Notes: a model not told the origin generated them from the sequence alone. 64,000 nucleotides of DNA from Chondrilla cf. caribensis (GCA_964020155.1 OZ026548.1:2436397-2500396); one strand, 5' to 3'. Numbered from the stretch's first letter, positions 1-11,640 are shown. A program made the numbers and translations.

Positions 1-320
1 GAAGGGGCCATGAACAGTTATGGAAGGATGGGGTGGGGACATGACTTGAATGTAATGTTACTAGAGGTCTCTGAGAGGAGGGGAATATCTCTCAAGACAC
101 AGGAAATACCCCCTTGCTTCCTTCCCCTAAAAGGAACCCTAAGTGTGTGTAGATATAGTAGATGTACCTTTTACATTCAACAAGGTGATATGAATGTAAT
201 CCCTAAATCAAACACATGTACAATGTAATGTAATGAGTATGTATTATTTGTGTGCACATGTGTGTTGATGTGTGTATTGTCTTGTGTGTATGCTGCACCT
301 ACTCATCTTGTCTTGATGAA

Positions 321-321
<1 letters not shown>

Positions 322-392
<71 letters not shown>

Positions 393-402
393 GTGTGTGT
401 GT
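322..402. repeat. (TG)n microsatellite
   Basis: About 80 bases of nearly pure TG with one CG interruption. The equivalent tract in copy 2 (6713-6816) is longer and has an extra interrupted block, so the two diverged in length after duplication. Confidence 0.95.
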
Positions 403-579
403 CATTACCATCTTGCAGAGGAAAAAAATCATCAAAATCAAAAGCAACACTCAGTCACACTTCATTTACAATAATGCTCTTCAATGAACACAATACTATA
501 GCAATACTACAGTAGTGAGTAGTATGAAACACACAACACTCTACAGACACAATACTAAGTACTGCCATCATGACATTAA

Positions 580-769
580 TTTCATCCCTTCTGGGTGGGC
601 TACAGAAGATACAGGCACTTTTATCCAGGAGAATCCACACGACACATGTAGAAGCGATATTTTGAAAACTTGTTCAGCAAAAGAACTGAACAGGTGGCTT
701 TCCATCTACGTGACAGCTACTTGGAAGGTTGATGGTAGTAAATACACTCCAAAGATACTAAATAGTTAG
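580..769 (+). pseudogene. Crypton/DUF3504-like fragment, copy 1
   Basis: Plus-strand reading frame ending at TAG 767-769 with the segment CSAKELNRWLSIYVTATWKV followed by DGSKYTPKIL. This matches the pattern of the DUF3504 domain (leucine-rich helix, LNxWLxxFVxExRKxDGxxYPPxTL) found in Crypton-derived ZMYM/QRICH-type proteins. Only about 45 residues of the domain are present, and the usual ExR is replaced by TAT. The assignment is from remembered family pattern only. Confidence 0.45.
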
Positions 770-906
770 CTGGAGTTTTGAGGGAGATCATACAATTGAT
801 CGAAGAATTAACTCAACTTTTGAGCTGGTATAATGTGTATCGTGTTGCATTAAGTATCATTATTGTATTGCGTGGGCTTCTTCAAAGACGCCGCCAGTGC
901 AATATA

Positions 907-940
907 TTTGATATTGCATTGTTTACAATGCAATATCAAA
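907..940. repeat. Perfect 34-base palindrome, absent from the other copy
   Basis: Arms of 16 bases (TTTGATATTGCATTGT and its reverse complement) surround a 2-base loop. The paralogous site near 7310 has only a single CAATAT, as expected if 31 bases were lost or gained between two CAATAT repeats. Confidence 0.85.
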
Positions 941-1091
941 TAAGCGCCTATGCGTAAACATGTTTTTTCAATTATCGGATTCATAATTAACAAAATAGCA
1001 ATTACCAAACAACATGTACACTCAATAACACCGTGCGATGATTATAACTACGTACAATAGAACAATTCGTATGATACATTATTGTTGTACA

Positions 1092-1427
1092 TTAACAGTT
1101 AATGAAGTAGTTTACGTCGACATAGTGTAATTGTTCCTCTGGATCGAAATTGGGCTTCTGCTGAAAAATGTTTATAGTGCATCCTTGGGACGAACAACCT
1201 TGAAATGCTGCAGAAATCTTGCTGGTATACGGTAGATTAGCCATGGAACTGAGAGGCGAACTATTCACACGGGATCCTTGTAGTAGTTTAGAGACGCTCA
1301 ACTCCTGTTCCATCGTAGTTGTTGTAGTTGCTTCATGTTTTTTGTCATCACTGAAGCTAAAATCAAATCGGTTTTCACCACGAGAGCGCTTTCCTTCAGA
1401 GCGAGAGGGAGTAGCTTCATTTGCCAT
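1092..1427 (-). CDS. Unrecognised 111-codon ORF, copy 1
   Basis: Continuous ORF beginning MANEATPSRSEGKRSRG, with a basic, Ser-rich N-terminus, a Thr run near residues 34-38 and a Cys-containing C-terminus with GCSSQGCTINIF. I do not recognise a family. The start is chosen because it is the first ATG, 20 bases downstream of a perfect inverted repeat (AGATACCAG / CTGGTATCT at 1448-1469). It lies in an intron of the ankyrin gene, on the same strand. It could be a small nested gene, an alternative first exon or part of a mobile element. Confidence 0.4.
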   Translation of the reverse strand: MANEATPSRSEGKRSRGENRFDFSFSDDKKHEATTTTTMEQELSVSKLLQGSRVNSSPLSSMANLPYTSKISAAFQGCSSQGCTINIFQQKPNFDPEEQLHYVDVNYFINC

Positions 1428-1505
1428 TGTTCTCGAACTAGAACAGTAGATACCAGAAAACTGGTATCTAAGGTTATTTTCGTAGGCAAGTTTTTAGTCA
1501 AATTC

Positions 1506-1712
1506 GATCGAGAGCGAATAGAAAGTCAGATCGTCGGTCTTTTCATAATTTCTATTGTTCAAATTTACAACAAGCCAGTTATCACTCGGTTACGAGGGCG
1601 CATAGCGCCCTCGTGTCTCGTACAATATCGGACACATTGCCCTCCTAACCGAGTGATAACTATTACTTATTACACTGTATATTCTATACCAATTATTGTT
1701 ATACTTAGACAA
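1506..1712. mobile_element. Foldback (MITE-like) insertion
   Basis: About 200 bases present here and absent at the paralogous site near 7880. It contains outer arms GTTATCACTCGGTTACGAGG (1578 onward) and the near-complement ending at 1660, plus an inner perfect hairpin ACGAGGGCGC-ATA-GCGCCCTCGT at 1592-1614. There is no coding capacity. The paralogue gives an empty-site comparison, though the ends are not clean enough to define a target duplication. Confidence 0.65.
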
Positions 1713-2052
1713 TGGTCGAAAGGTTAATAGGTTATCACACTATATCATAAACAATAAACACAGTGTGCGTACATCAACGGGAAGTGTGGAGGTGTGTGTA
1801 CATCCAAGATGTATGCACACTTTTCCCTTTGATACGCCTACGCAACATGTTACATGATACAATGTATGATACCCTGCTCTGTCTGGACAACCTGTACACT
1901 ATATGTGGATATGTTAATGAGAGTTGTCCACCATTAGATCAACTAGTGAAGTGTATGGAATCATGATTGACTTACATCACAAAGTGTCAGGTACATACAA
2001 CACTGAATGTGGAAACAACATACAGAATATACACATACACACAACAACTAAC

Positions 2053-2256
2053 CTTATTTCCAAGGTTAGGATCGAATCCGCACTCTTCAATGAGGTACTT
2101 CACTACTGCTAGATGACCTTCCCATGCAGCCCGGTGGAGACAGGTGTAACCAAAATCGTTCAGATCAAACTTTCTATCTCCAAACTTTGGAATGAGGTAT
2201 TTCACAATCTCCACATGACCACCATATGCAGCAAGATGGAGGGCATTGGATCCATT
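2053..2256 (-). CDS. Two-repeat ankyrin exon (68 codons), copy in duplication 1
   Basis: 204-base phase 0 exon, twin of 8233-8436 at an offset of 6180. Repeat 2 reads TCLHRAAWEGHLAVVKYL, diverging from the CLHLAAQEGH form in the other copies. The donor is AAG/gttagt and the acceptor ggtcag. It is the last ankyrin exon visible; the gene continues beyond base 1. Confidence 0.8.
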
Positions 2257-3296
2257 CTGACCATACAAGAGAAAAGATAAGTAATTGTAGTGAGCAACAT
2301 TCCAACACATTCCAACACATGCTGTATGTATATGCATGCTTGTTGTGTACATATGCACGTGTGTGTCTGCGTGCATGTGTGGTGTGTGTACACATATACA
2401 CATGTACGTACGTATGGAAGGTTACTCTTAGGGAAGTGGCCATGTACTTGTGCGTGTACGTGTTGTGTACATGTGTAGTGTGTATACATATTCACATGTA
2501 TGGAAGGTTATATATTCTTAGGGAAGGGGCCATGAACAGTTATGGAAGGACGGGGTGGGGACATGACTTGAATGTAATGTTACTAGAGGTCTCCCAGAGG
2601 AGGGGGAAATATCTCCCAAGACACAGGAAATGCCCCCTCGCTTCCATCATCTGAAAGGAACCCTAAGTGTGTGTAGATTGTTGAACAACAAGGTGATATG
2701 AATGTTATCCCTTAGGCTAAATCAAACATGTATACAATGTAATATTATATGTATATAGTACATGTACAAGTGTATGTGTGTACATGTGAATGTGTTTGTG
2801 TTGTATTCATTGTTATGGTGCATGTGTTTTTGAGGGGGTAGATGTGAGAGAGAGGACAAACATGACTGCATGATACTCAAATGGTGGAGGGTGACAAATT
2901 GTTGCTTAGTGCATCATTCTGAACAATTCCAACCGAAACCATTGTCAAACTGATCTGACTTTAACCCCCATGTTGCCCAAGGTGGAAAGGACACACGAGG
3001 AGCACCTTTCCACCTAGTAATTACAATGGACATAAGGTTTTTTCTTCGCATGTAACTAGCACACAAAAGTGAAGTCATGTTTACAACTGATTTTAGCACT
3101 ACAGAGAGAACAACGCTATGGTGTGCTTTTGGATGTACTTGAAAAATTGTGAAAAAAAGCTACCTCATACAAACCCCCACAACACCATATTTGATGTACA
3201 GACACATCTGATCTAGAATGCAGCTCATTCTACGAAAAGTGTTGTCCACAATCTACTCTCTCAAAAACAGCGTACTATTTTACAACACAATATTCT

Positions 3297-3359
3297 GAGG
3301 TATTGCACAATCTCCACATGACCACCGCATGCAGCAAAATGGAGGACATTCAACTTGTC
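3297..3359 (-). pseudogene. Truncated ankyrin exon remnant
   Basis: An acceptor (gcacag) is followed by about 20 codons related to the exon at 4067-4270 (DKLNVLHFAACGGHVEIV). Similarity stops near 3297 and there is no second repeat or donor. The preceding 150 bases of intron also match the region before 4270. The break coincides with the right edge of the duplicated block, so it is a duplication-breakpoint fragment. Confidence 0.7.
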
Positions 3360-3466
3360 CTGTGCATTTGTACAAACAGAATGGAGAGAACACACAATTT
3401 TCATCCTGCACTAATAACTATGATGATGTACAATGTACTCGTATTCAAACACAAAACAATTACATG

Positions 3467-3776
<310 letters not shown>

Positions 3777-4066
3777 TCACTCTACACACAAATGTATGTG
3801 CACATGTACACATATGGCATGTATGTTACCTTAAAGTCAATTCTAATGGCTGAATACATGTACATGCATGATACAATATATGATACCCTGTTCTGTCTGG
3901 ACAACCTGTATACTATATGTGGATATGTTAATGAGAGTTGTCCACCATTAGATCAACTAGTGAAGTGTATGGACACATGATTGACTTACATCACAAAGTG
4001 TCAGGTACATACAACACTGAATGTGGAAACAACATACAGAATATACACATACACACAACAACTAAC

Positions 4067-4270
4067 CTTATTTCTAAGGTTAGGTTTGAATCCACACTCT
4101 TCAATGAGGTACTTCACTACTGCTAGATGACCTTCCTGTGCAGCCAGGTGGAGACAGGTGTAACCAGCATTGGTCAGATCAAACCTTCTATCTCCAAACT
4201 TTGGAATGAGGTATTTCACAATCTCCACATGACCACCACATGCAGCAAGATGGAGGGCATTCAACTTGTC
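4067..4270 (-). CDS. Two-repeat ankyrin exon (68 codons), diverged start
   Basis: 204-base phase 0 exon that begins DKLNALHLAACGG and ends in NLRNK before donor gttagt. The 5' end differs from the other 68-codon exons (DKLN instead of NGSN or DGSN) and matches the truncated exon at 3297-3359, so these two share a more recent ancestor for that part. Confidence 0.8.
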
Positions 4271-4501
4271 CTGTGAATTTGTACGAAAAGAATGGAGAGA
4301 ACACACAATTTTCATCCTGCACTAATAACTATGATGATGTACAATGAACTCAATGACATATTCAAAAAAACTGTATTGCAACATCATCATCATATGAAAA
4401 TGGACGTGTTTGTGCTTGGATAATATACACATGTATTGGTATATGTTAGACTGGATCCATATTGCATGATGGGGTATGGGGTGTACATGTTCTCAACAAA
4501 C

Positions 4502-4603
4502 CTGTTTGGTAGCAAGTACATTAGCATCCATTTCCTCAACTAGTTCTCTCACAATGTGGAGATGTCCGTATCTTGAAGCTAAATGAAGAGCAGTCCAACC
4601 ATC
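4502..4603 (-). CDS. Single-repeat ankyrin exon (34 codons)
   Basis: 102-base exon from acceptor cttcag/GATGG to donor CAG/gtttgt, encoding one ankyrin repeat with DGWTALHLASRYGHLHIV. It is phase 0 at both ends. It sits between two 68-codon exons and has no close copy elsewhere in the window, so it marks unduplicated sequence within the array. Confidence 0.8.
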
Positions 4604-4661
4604 CTGAAGGTGAGAATACAGACAATTCAATGCCTATAGTTGGCTCTATACTATAGTGGTT

Positions 4662-5070
<409 letters not shown>

Positions 5071-5339
5071 ATGCATGTGCACATGTACACATATGGCATG
5101 CATGTTACCTTAAAGTCAATTAATGGCTAAATACCTGTACATGACACAATATATGATACCCTGTTCTGTCTGGACAACCTGTACACTATATGTGGATATG
5201 TTAATGAGAGTTGTCCACCATTAGATCAACTAGTGAAGTGTATGGACTCATGACTGACTCACATCACACAGTGTCTGGTACATACAACACTGAATGTGGA
5301 AACAACATACAGAATATACACAAACACACAACAACTAAC

Positions 5340-5543
5340 CTTATTTCCAAGGTTAGAATTGAATCCACACTCTTCAATGAGGTACTTCACTACTGCTAGA
5401 TGACCTTCCTGTGCAGCCAGGTGGAGACAGGTGTTACCAGCATTGGTCAGATCAAACTTTCTATCTCCAAACTTTGGAATGAGGTATTTCACAATCTCCA
5501 CATGACCACCATATGCAGCAAGATGGAGGGCATTGGATCCATC
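5340..5543 (-). CDS. Two-repeat ankyrin exon (68 codons)
   Basis: Same 204-base, phase 0 structure as the exons at 8233 and 2053, with ALHLAAYGGHVEIVKYL in repeat 1 and CLHLAAQEGHLAVVKYL in repeat 2. Flanking intron sequence is also shared for several hundred bases (CA-rich leader on one side, ACATATGC-rich on the other), so whole exon-plus-intron units were copied. Confidence 0.8.
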
Positions 5544-5774
5544 CTGACCATACAAGAGGAAAGATAAGTAATTGTAGTGAGCAACACATTCCAACACATT
5601 CCAACACATGCTGTATGTACATGCATGCTTGTTGTGTACATATGCATGTGTGTGTCTGTGTGCATGTGTGGTGTGTGTACACATATACATATGTACATAT
5701 GGAAGGTTACCCTTAGGGAAGTGGCCATGTACTTGTGTGTGTGCGTGTTGTGTACATGTGTGGTGTGTATACAT

Positions 5775-6360
5775 GTAGTAGTTATACCCCGTAGGCACAT
5801 TCATTTACGCGGGCTGGTAGGCCTATCGATTGAGGTTTACAACGAAGAGCAGCAAGAAGGCCTAATAACACTGCAGCAATCGTCGTTTGTTCGGTAAATT
5901 TTATACTCTCAGGCTCGTTTCAGCAAGTTTCCTCTTTCGTTCGGTACAGTTAATACTCCTAGGCTCATTGTTTTGGCAAGTTTCCTATTTCGTTCGTTCT
6001 TTCTGTAGATGTTCTAAGGCTCTTGGTTCCGGCGAGTTTCCTCATTCGTTCGGTAATATTCTAAGGTTCGTGGGTTTGGCAAGTTTCCCTTGTTCGTTCG
6101 GATACTCCTAGGCTCGTTGTTTTGGCAAGTTTCTTATTTTCGTTCGTTCGTTCTGTAGATATTCTGAGGCTTTTGGGTTTGGCAAGCTTCCTCGTTCGCC
6201 CGGTAAATATTCCGAGGCTCGTGGGTTCGGCGAGTTTCGTCGTTTGGTAATTATCCGAAGCTTGTTAGATTATAATAATGCCACTTACAAAAACTCAAAC
6301 ACATCGCGAATGTACTCCTGTCGGCGCTTTTGTTTGATTGAAAACGCCCACGCATCGGGG
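5775..6360. mobile_element. Insertion carrying a GTTCG-rich minisatellite
   Basis: About 580 bases interrupt sequence that is continuous in the related copies near 2480 and 8665. The edges carry short inverted TACCCCG / CGGGGTA, and ACAT occurs on both sides. The interior (about 5885-6260) is a degenerate tandem array, roughly seven units of 50-56 bases with the theme GAGGCTCGTGGGTTTGGCAA then GTTTCCTCGTTCGTTCGG. There is no ORF of note. The architecture, short terminal inverted repeats around a tandem-repeat core, resembles non-autonomous elements such as Pearl-like or Helitron-related elements. The class is not certain. Confidence 0.6.
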
Positions 6361-6710
6361 TACATATACACATGTATGGAAGGTTATATATTCTTAGGGA
6401 AGGGGCCATGAACAGTTATGGAAGGATGGGGTGGGGACATGCCTTGAATGTAATGTTACTAGAGGTCTCTGAGAGGAGGGGGAATGACACAGGAAATACC
6501 CCCTTGCTTCCATCCCCTGAAAGGAACCCTAAGTGTGTGTAGATATAGTAGATGTACCTTTTACATTCAACAAGGTGATATGAATGTAATCCCTAAATCA
6601 AACACATGTATAATGTAATGTAATGAGTGTGTATTATTTGTGTGCACATGTGTGTTGATGTGTGTATTGTCTTGTGTGTATGCTGCACCTACTCATCTTG
6701 TCTTGAAGAA

Positions 6711-6712
<2 letters not shown>

Positions 6713-6788
<76 letters not shown>

Positions 6789-6816
6789 GTGTGTGTGTGT
6801 GCGTGTGTGTGTGTGT
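6713..6816. repeat. (TG)n microsatellite, copy 2
   Basis: Paralogue of 322-402, expanded by about 20 bases and with two CG interruptions. Confidence 0.95.
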
Positions 6817-6988
6817 CATTACCATCTTGCAGAGGAAAAAAATCATCAAAATCAAAAGCAACACTCAGTCACACTTCATTTACAATAATGCTCTTCAATT
6901 AACACAATACACTAGCAATACTACAGTGGTGAGTAGTATGAAAACACACAACACTCTACAGACACAATACTAAGTACTGCCATCATGA

Positions 6989-7184
6989 CATTAATTTCAT
7001 CCCTTCTGGGTGGGCTACAGAAGATACAGGCACTTTTATCCAGGAGAATCCACACGACACATGTAGAAGCGATATTTTGAAAACTTGTTCAGCAAAAGAA
7101 CTGAACAGGTGGCTTTCCATCTACGTGACAGCTACTTGGAAGGTTGATGGTAGTAAATACACTCCAAAGATACTAAATAGTTAG
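6989..7184 (+). pseudogene. Crypton/DUF3504-like fragment, copy 2
   Basis: Same fragment as 580-769 within the second duplication copy, with the same stop codon (7182-7184). The visible protein sequence is identical in the domain part. No flanking exon with matching phase was found in either copy. Confidence 0.45.
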
Positions 7185-7471
7185 CTGGAGTTTTGAGGGA
7201 GATCATACAATTGATCGAAGAACTCAACTTTTGAGCTGGTATAATGTGTATCGTGTTGCATTAAGTATCATTATTGTATTGCGTGGGCTTCTTCAAAGAC
7301 GCCGCCAGTGCAATATCAAATAAGCGCCTATGCGTAAACATGTTTTTTCAATTATCGGATTCATAATTAACAAAATAGCAATTACCAAACAACATGTACA
7401 CTCAATAACACCGTGCGATGATTATAACTACGTACAATAGAACAATTTGCATGATACATTATTGTTGTACA

Positions 7472-7807
7472 TTAACAGTTAATGAAGTAGTTTACGTCGA
7501 CATAGTGTAATTGTTCCTCTGGATCGAAATTGGGCTTCTGCTGAAAAATGTTTATAGTGCATCCTTGGGACGAACAACCTTGAAATGCTGCAGAAATCTT
7601 GCTGGTATACGGTAGATTAGCCATGGAACTGAGAGGCGAACTATTCACACGGGATCCTTGTAGTAGTTTAGAGACGCTCAACTCCTGTTCCATCATAGTT
7701 GTTGTAGTTGCTTCATGTTTTTTGTCATCACTGAAGCTAAAATCAAATCGGTTTTCACCACGAGAGCGCTTTCCTTCAGAGCGAGAGGGAGTAGCTTCAT
7801 TTGCCAT
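7472..7807 (-). CDS. Unrecognised 111-codon ORF, copy 2
   Basis: Second copy of the ORF at 1092-1427. The translations differ only in the Thr run, where one Thr is replaced by Met. The same 9-base inverted repeat precedes it (about 7828-7849). Copy 2 lacks the foldback element found upstream of copy 1. Near identity reflects a recent duplication and is not by itself evidence of selection. Confidence 0.4.
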   Translation of the reverse strand: MANEATPSRSEGKRSRGENRFDFSFSDDKKHEATTTTMMEQELSVSKLLQGSRVNSSPLSSMANLPYTSKISAAFQGCSSQGCTINIFQQKPNFDPEEQLHYVDVNYFINC

Positions 7808-8232
7808 TGTTCTCGAACTAGAACAGTAGATACCAGAAAACTGGTATCTAAGGTTATTTTCGTAGGCAAGTTTTTAGTCAAATTAGTAAAAATAGTCGAA
7901 AGGTTAATAGGTTATCACACTATATCATAAACAATAAACACAGTGTGCGTACATCAACGGGAAGTGTGGAGGTGTGTGTACATCCAAGATGTATGCACAC
8001 TTTTCCCTTTGATACGCCTACGCAACATGTTACATGATACAATGTATGATACCCTGCTCTGTCTGGACAACCTGTATACTATATGTGGATATGTTAATAA
8101 GAGTTGTCCACCATTAGATCAACTAGTGAAGTGTATGGAATCATGATTGACTTACATCACAAAGTGTCAGGTACATACAACACTGAATGTGGAAACAACA
8201 TACAGAATATACACATACACACAACAACTAAC

Positions 8233-8436
8233 CTTATTTCCAAGGTTAGGATTGAATCCAGACTCTTCAATGAGGTACTTTACTACTACTAGATGACCTT
8301 CCTGTGCAGCCAGGTGGAGACAGGTGTTACCAAAATCGTTCAGATCAAACTTTCTATCTCTAAACTTTGGAATGAGGTATTTCACAATCTCCACATGACC
8401 ACCATATGTAGCAAGATGGAGGGCATTGGATCCATT
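8233..8436 (-). CDS. Two-repeat ankyrin exon (68 codons), copy in duplication 2
   Basis: 204-base phase 0 exon between acceptor ggtcag/AATGG and donor AAG/gttagt, encoding two ankyrin repeats. Compared with its twin at 2053-2256 it carries Thr in the first HLAxYGG motif, KFRD for KFGD, and a Ser for Cys in the EECGF segment. It is next in line after exon 12215-12316 and is predicted to belong to the same transcript. Confidence 0.8.
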
Positions 8437-9567
8437 CTGACCATACAAGAGAAAAGATAAGTAATTGTAGTGAGCAACATTCCAACACATTCCAACACAT
8501 GCTGTATGTATATGCATGCTTGTTGTGTACATATGTACGTGTGTGTCTGCGTGCATGTGTGGTGTGTGTACACATATACACATGTACGTACGTATGGAAG
8601 GTTACTCTTAGGGAAGTGGCCATGTACTTGTGCGTGTGCGTGTTGTGTACATGTGTGGTGTGTATACATATTCACATGTATGGAAGGTTATATACTCTTA
8701 GGGAAGGGGCCATGAACAGTTATGGAAGGATGGGGTGGGGACATGACTTGAATGTAATGTTACTAGAGGTCTTCGAGAGGAGAGGGGGAAATATCTCTCA
8801 AGACACCTTGAAAGGAACCATAAGTGTGTGTAGATATAGTAGATGTACCTTTTACGTTCAATAAGGTGATATGAATGTTATCCCTTAGGCTAAATCAAAC
8901 ATGTATACAATGTAATATTATATGTATATAGTACATGTACAAGTGTATGTGTGTACACATGGATGTGTTTGCGTTGTATTCATTGTTATGGTGCATGTGT
9001 TTTTGAGGGGGTAAATGTGAGAGAGAGGACAAACATGACTGCATGATACTCAAATGGTGGAGGGTGACAAATTGTTGCTTAGTGCATCATTCTGAACAAT
9101 TCCAACCCAAACCATTGTCAAACTGATCTGACTTTAACCCCCATGTTGCCCTAGGTGGAAAGGACACCCGAGGTACACCTTTCCACCTAGTAATTACAAT
9201 GGACATAAGGTTTTTTCTTTGCATGTAACTAGCACACAAAAGTGAAGTCATGTTTACAATTGGTTTTAGCACTACAGAGAGAACAACGCTATGGTGTACT
9301 TTTGGATGTACTTGAGAAATTGTGAAATCAAGTTTCCTCATACAAACCCCCAACCCACCATATTTGATGTACAGACACATCTGATCTAGAATGCAGCTCA
9401 TTCTACAAACACTGTTGTCCACAATCTACTCTCTCAAAAACAGTGTACTATTTTATAACATAATATTTTGTACATTATATGTATTACTGCTATTCATGTG
9501 ACATGTAAATTTGCTATACAGGATCCGGATTCAACTTGCACAGTGTGTGTTGTGTTTGCGAGCGTAC

Positions 9568-9786
<219 letters not shown>

Positions 9787-9944
9787 TGTAAAATTATTCC
9801 TGCCAATTACTCTTTAACTCATTTGCATTGAGTATAGTATGAAATATCAAGAAAATTTCAAGTACACTAAAATAGCACATATTGAATAGCTTTCGTTTTG
9901 GCCATGTACCACTTTAAATGTATGGAATTCGAAGATATCTTTCA

Positions 9945-10850
9945 GGAAAGTGGTTGGAATAACAGTTATGAAAAGAGGAGAAGGAAGCACAATTTATTAA
10001 TGTAATGTTACTATAGACAATTCCACAGGGTGGAGATTGATATAAACCCTCCAGGGGGGGGGGGGGAATATTTCTTCAAAAGGGAGGGAAATGCCCTCAT
10101 TCCTCCATCCCCTGAAAGAAACTCCAAGTGTGTGCAGATGGTGGATATGTAGATCATGTACAAATAATATGTAAAATATATACCCACAAATATGTGTATA
10201 GTGTACGTTCAAGTGCTGTAGATGTTATGTGAATTGTTCTGCGCTGCAGCTGTATTGATTGTGATGGTGTGTGTATGGCTATGGCTAGGGTTAAGGAATC
10301 TTATTCACTCTGGGGTAGCCTTCAGCCATGATGACCACTACACCAGACACCCAGAAAAGTGTAGGGGACAGGTGTACAGGAGAGAGAAGATGAGCAAATG
10401 TAGTCAAATGGAGGAGGGTATGAAATTGCTGTGAAGTGCATCATACACTCCAAGTTAAATCCATGTGATAACCTAGGTGGAAAAGGGTGACCAAAGGGCA
10501 GCTTTCTACATAATGTACATAATATTATACATAAGTTGGCACATATGCTGAAATATTGTACATAGTTGTGGTTACATCCACTATCTACATATACTTGATT
10601 AAGTTTCAATCAGGGATTGGAGACAAGAAGGCATTATAATTTCTGTCGTTTCAGAGAAGAGCACCCTTCTAGCTGGTATTCGTTTTTACCTTTAAAAATG
10701 TCCATAGAAACAATACACTTTAATCATGATCCCTCCCCTGTTCATAACTGTTATTCCAACAGTGCACTTGGCCACTTCCCTGAAAGTAACCTACCATGCA
10801 TACATGTGGGTATAATACTTTGTACAAACATACCACACACACACACAAAC
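9945..10850. repeat. Old, divergent copies of the same repeat
   Basis: 9945-10560 resembles 2521-3100 with many substitutions; the run AATGTAATGTTACTA and the later GTGCATCAT segment can be aligned by eye. 10600-10850 holds an inverted old copy, with the reverse complement of the GGAAGTGGCC / GGAAGGTTAC segment near 10765-10800. These show that the family duplicated before the recent tandem event. A run of 13 G lies near 10055-10067. I see no gene here. Confidence 0.6.
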
Positions 10851-10945
10851 AAACACATGTACCTCCCCACTATTAATACTATATATTGCACACTAATAAC
10901 CACAATGATGTACACATCCACATGTAAGCAAATGAATGTACATAC

Positions 10946-11295
10946 TAGTGCTGGGACGATTAATCCATTAATCGATTAATCAATCGATTTTCATTTCAAA
11001 TCTGATCATCGATAATAGCACAAACAAATCGATTAATCACAGGAAGTAATTAAGTGAGTAGAACAGGAAGCCACCCCCACCTTATTACCCAGAACCTTCA
11101 CTCCATGGGTTCAATTTTGTACCTGAAATATGAGAAGGACTCTACTTCATGTCTATTGGATGACTCCTCCATCTAATAAAGTGGGAGTATTTTCCGGCCA
11201 CGCCCACTTAATTGCTTCCGGTGATTAATCGATTAATCAATCAGTTAATATGTACTGATAATCGGTTTGAAAATTACAGCCGATTCCCAGCCCTA
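10946..11295. mobile_element. hAT-type MITE with 8-base target duplication
   Basis: 350-base element with terminal inverted repeats TAGTGCTGGGAC... and ...CCCAGCCCTA, flanked on both sides by GTACATAC (10938-10945 and 11296-11303). An 8-base target duplication and TAG...CTA ends are typical of hAT transposons. The interior is rich in ATTAATCGATTAATC, which is itself self-complementary. There is no transposase. Confidence 0.8.
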
Positions 11296-11412
11296 GTACA
11301 TACCCTCACAGACACATGCACAAATGTACATTTATGAATGTAGTAGTTCCACCTTCTTGTCAGACGTATACATGTGTTTGCTTTACGTGCAAGTTAGTTC
11401 CTATTTTATTAG

Positions 11413-11640
11413 GATCCAGAACATTTATTGATAACAAGAGATCCTGACACTGAAGATATCATTGAGGAATTGAAAGTCACCCACTCTCCAGGACCTATTA
11501 CACCTACCAAAAACACTTCTTCTGTAGCCAAAAAGATTACAATTTGGGTACTGGATGAGAATGTGGAAAAGTGCAAGGCAGATCTCACTTCATCTCATTG
11601 TGCAAGTCCAGTATTAAATAGTCCTCTATCATACAATACA
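11413..11640 (+). other. Possible exon or gene fragment of unknown family
   Basis: After an acceptor-like ctattttattag, an open frame of about 75 codons begins DPEHLLITRDPDTEDIIEEL, with an acidic then Pro/Thr-rich composition. No convincing donor follows and it is antisense to the ankyrin gene. It could be an old retrocopy fragment. I do not recognise it. Confidence 0.2.

Larger units (their letters stand above)
1..3290. repeat. Segmental tandem duplication, copy 1
   Basis: This block is nearly identical to 6398-9440 and shares the same order: a diagnostic segment starting at base 1, a GT tract, a DUF3504-like fragment, a 111-codon minus ORF, a 68-codon ankyrin exon and a unique tail ending near 3290. 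Over long stretches the offset is exactly 6180 bases (for example ankyrin exon 2053-2256 against 8233-8436). Copy 1 has two insertions absent from copy 2: a 31-base palindromic piece near 910-940 and about 200 bases at 1506-1712. The few base differences imply a recent event. The segment beginning at base 1 recurs at 2521, 6399 and 8701, so there is also a smaller repeat nested inside. Confidence 0.9.
6398..9440. repeat. Segmental tandem duplication, copy 2
   Basis: This is the counterpart of 1-3290. It lacks the foldback element and the palindrome insertion of copy 1, which makes it the better guide to the pre-insertion sequence. It keeps the ankyrin exon at 8233-8436, the 111-codon ORF at 7472-7807 and the DUF3504-like fragment ending at 7184. 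The right edge of similarity is near 9440, followed by a long GT tract. Confidence 0.9.
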
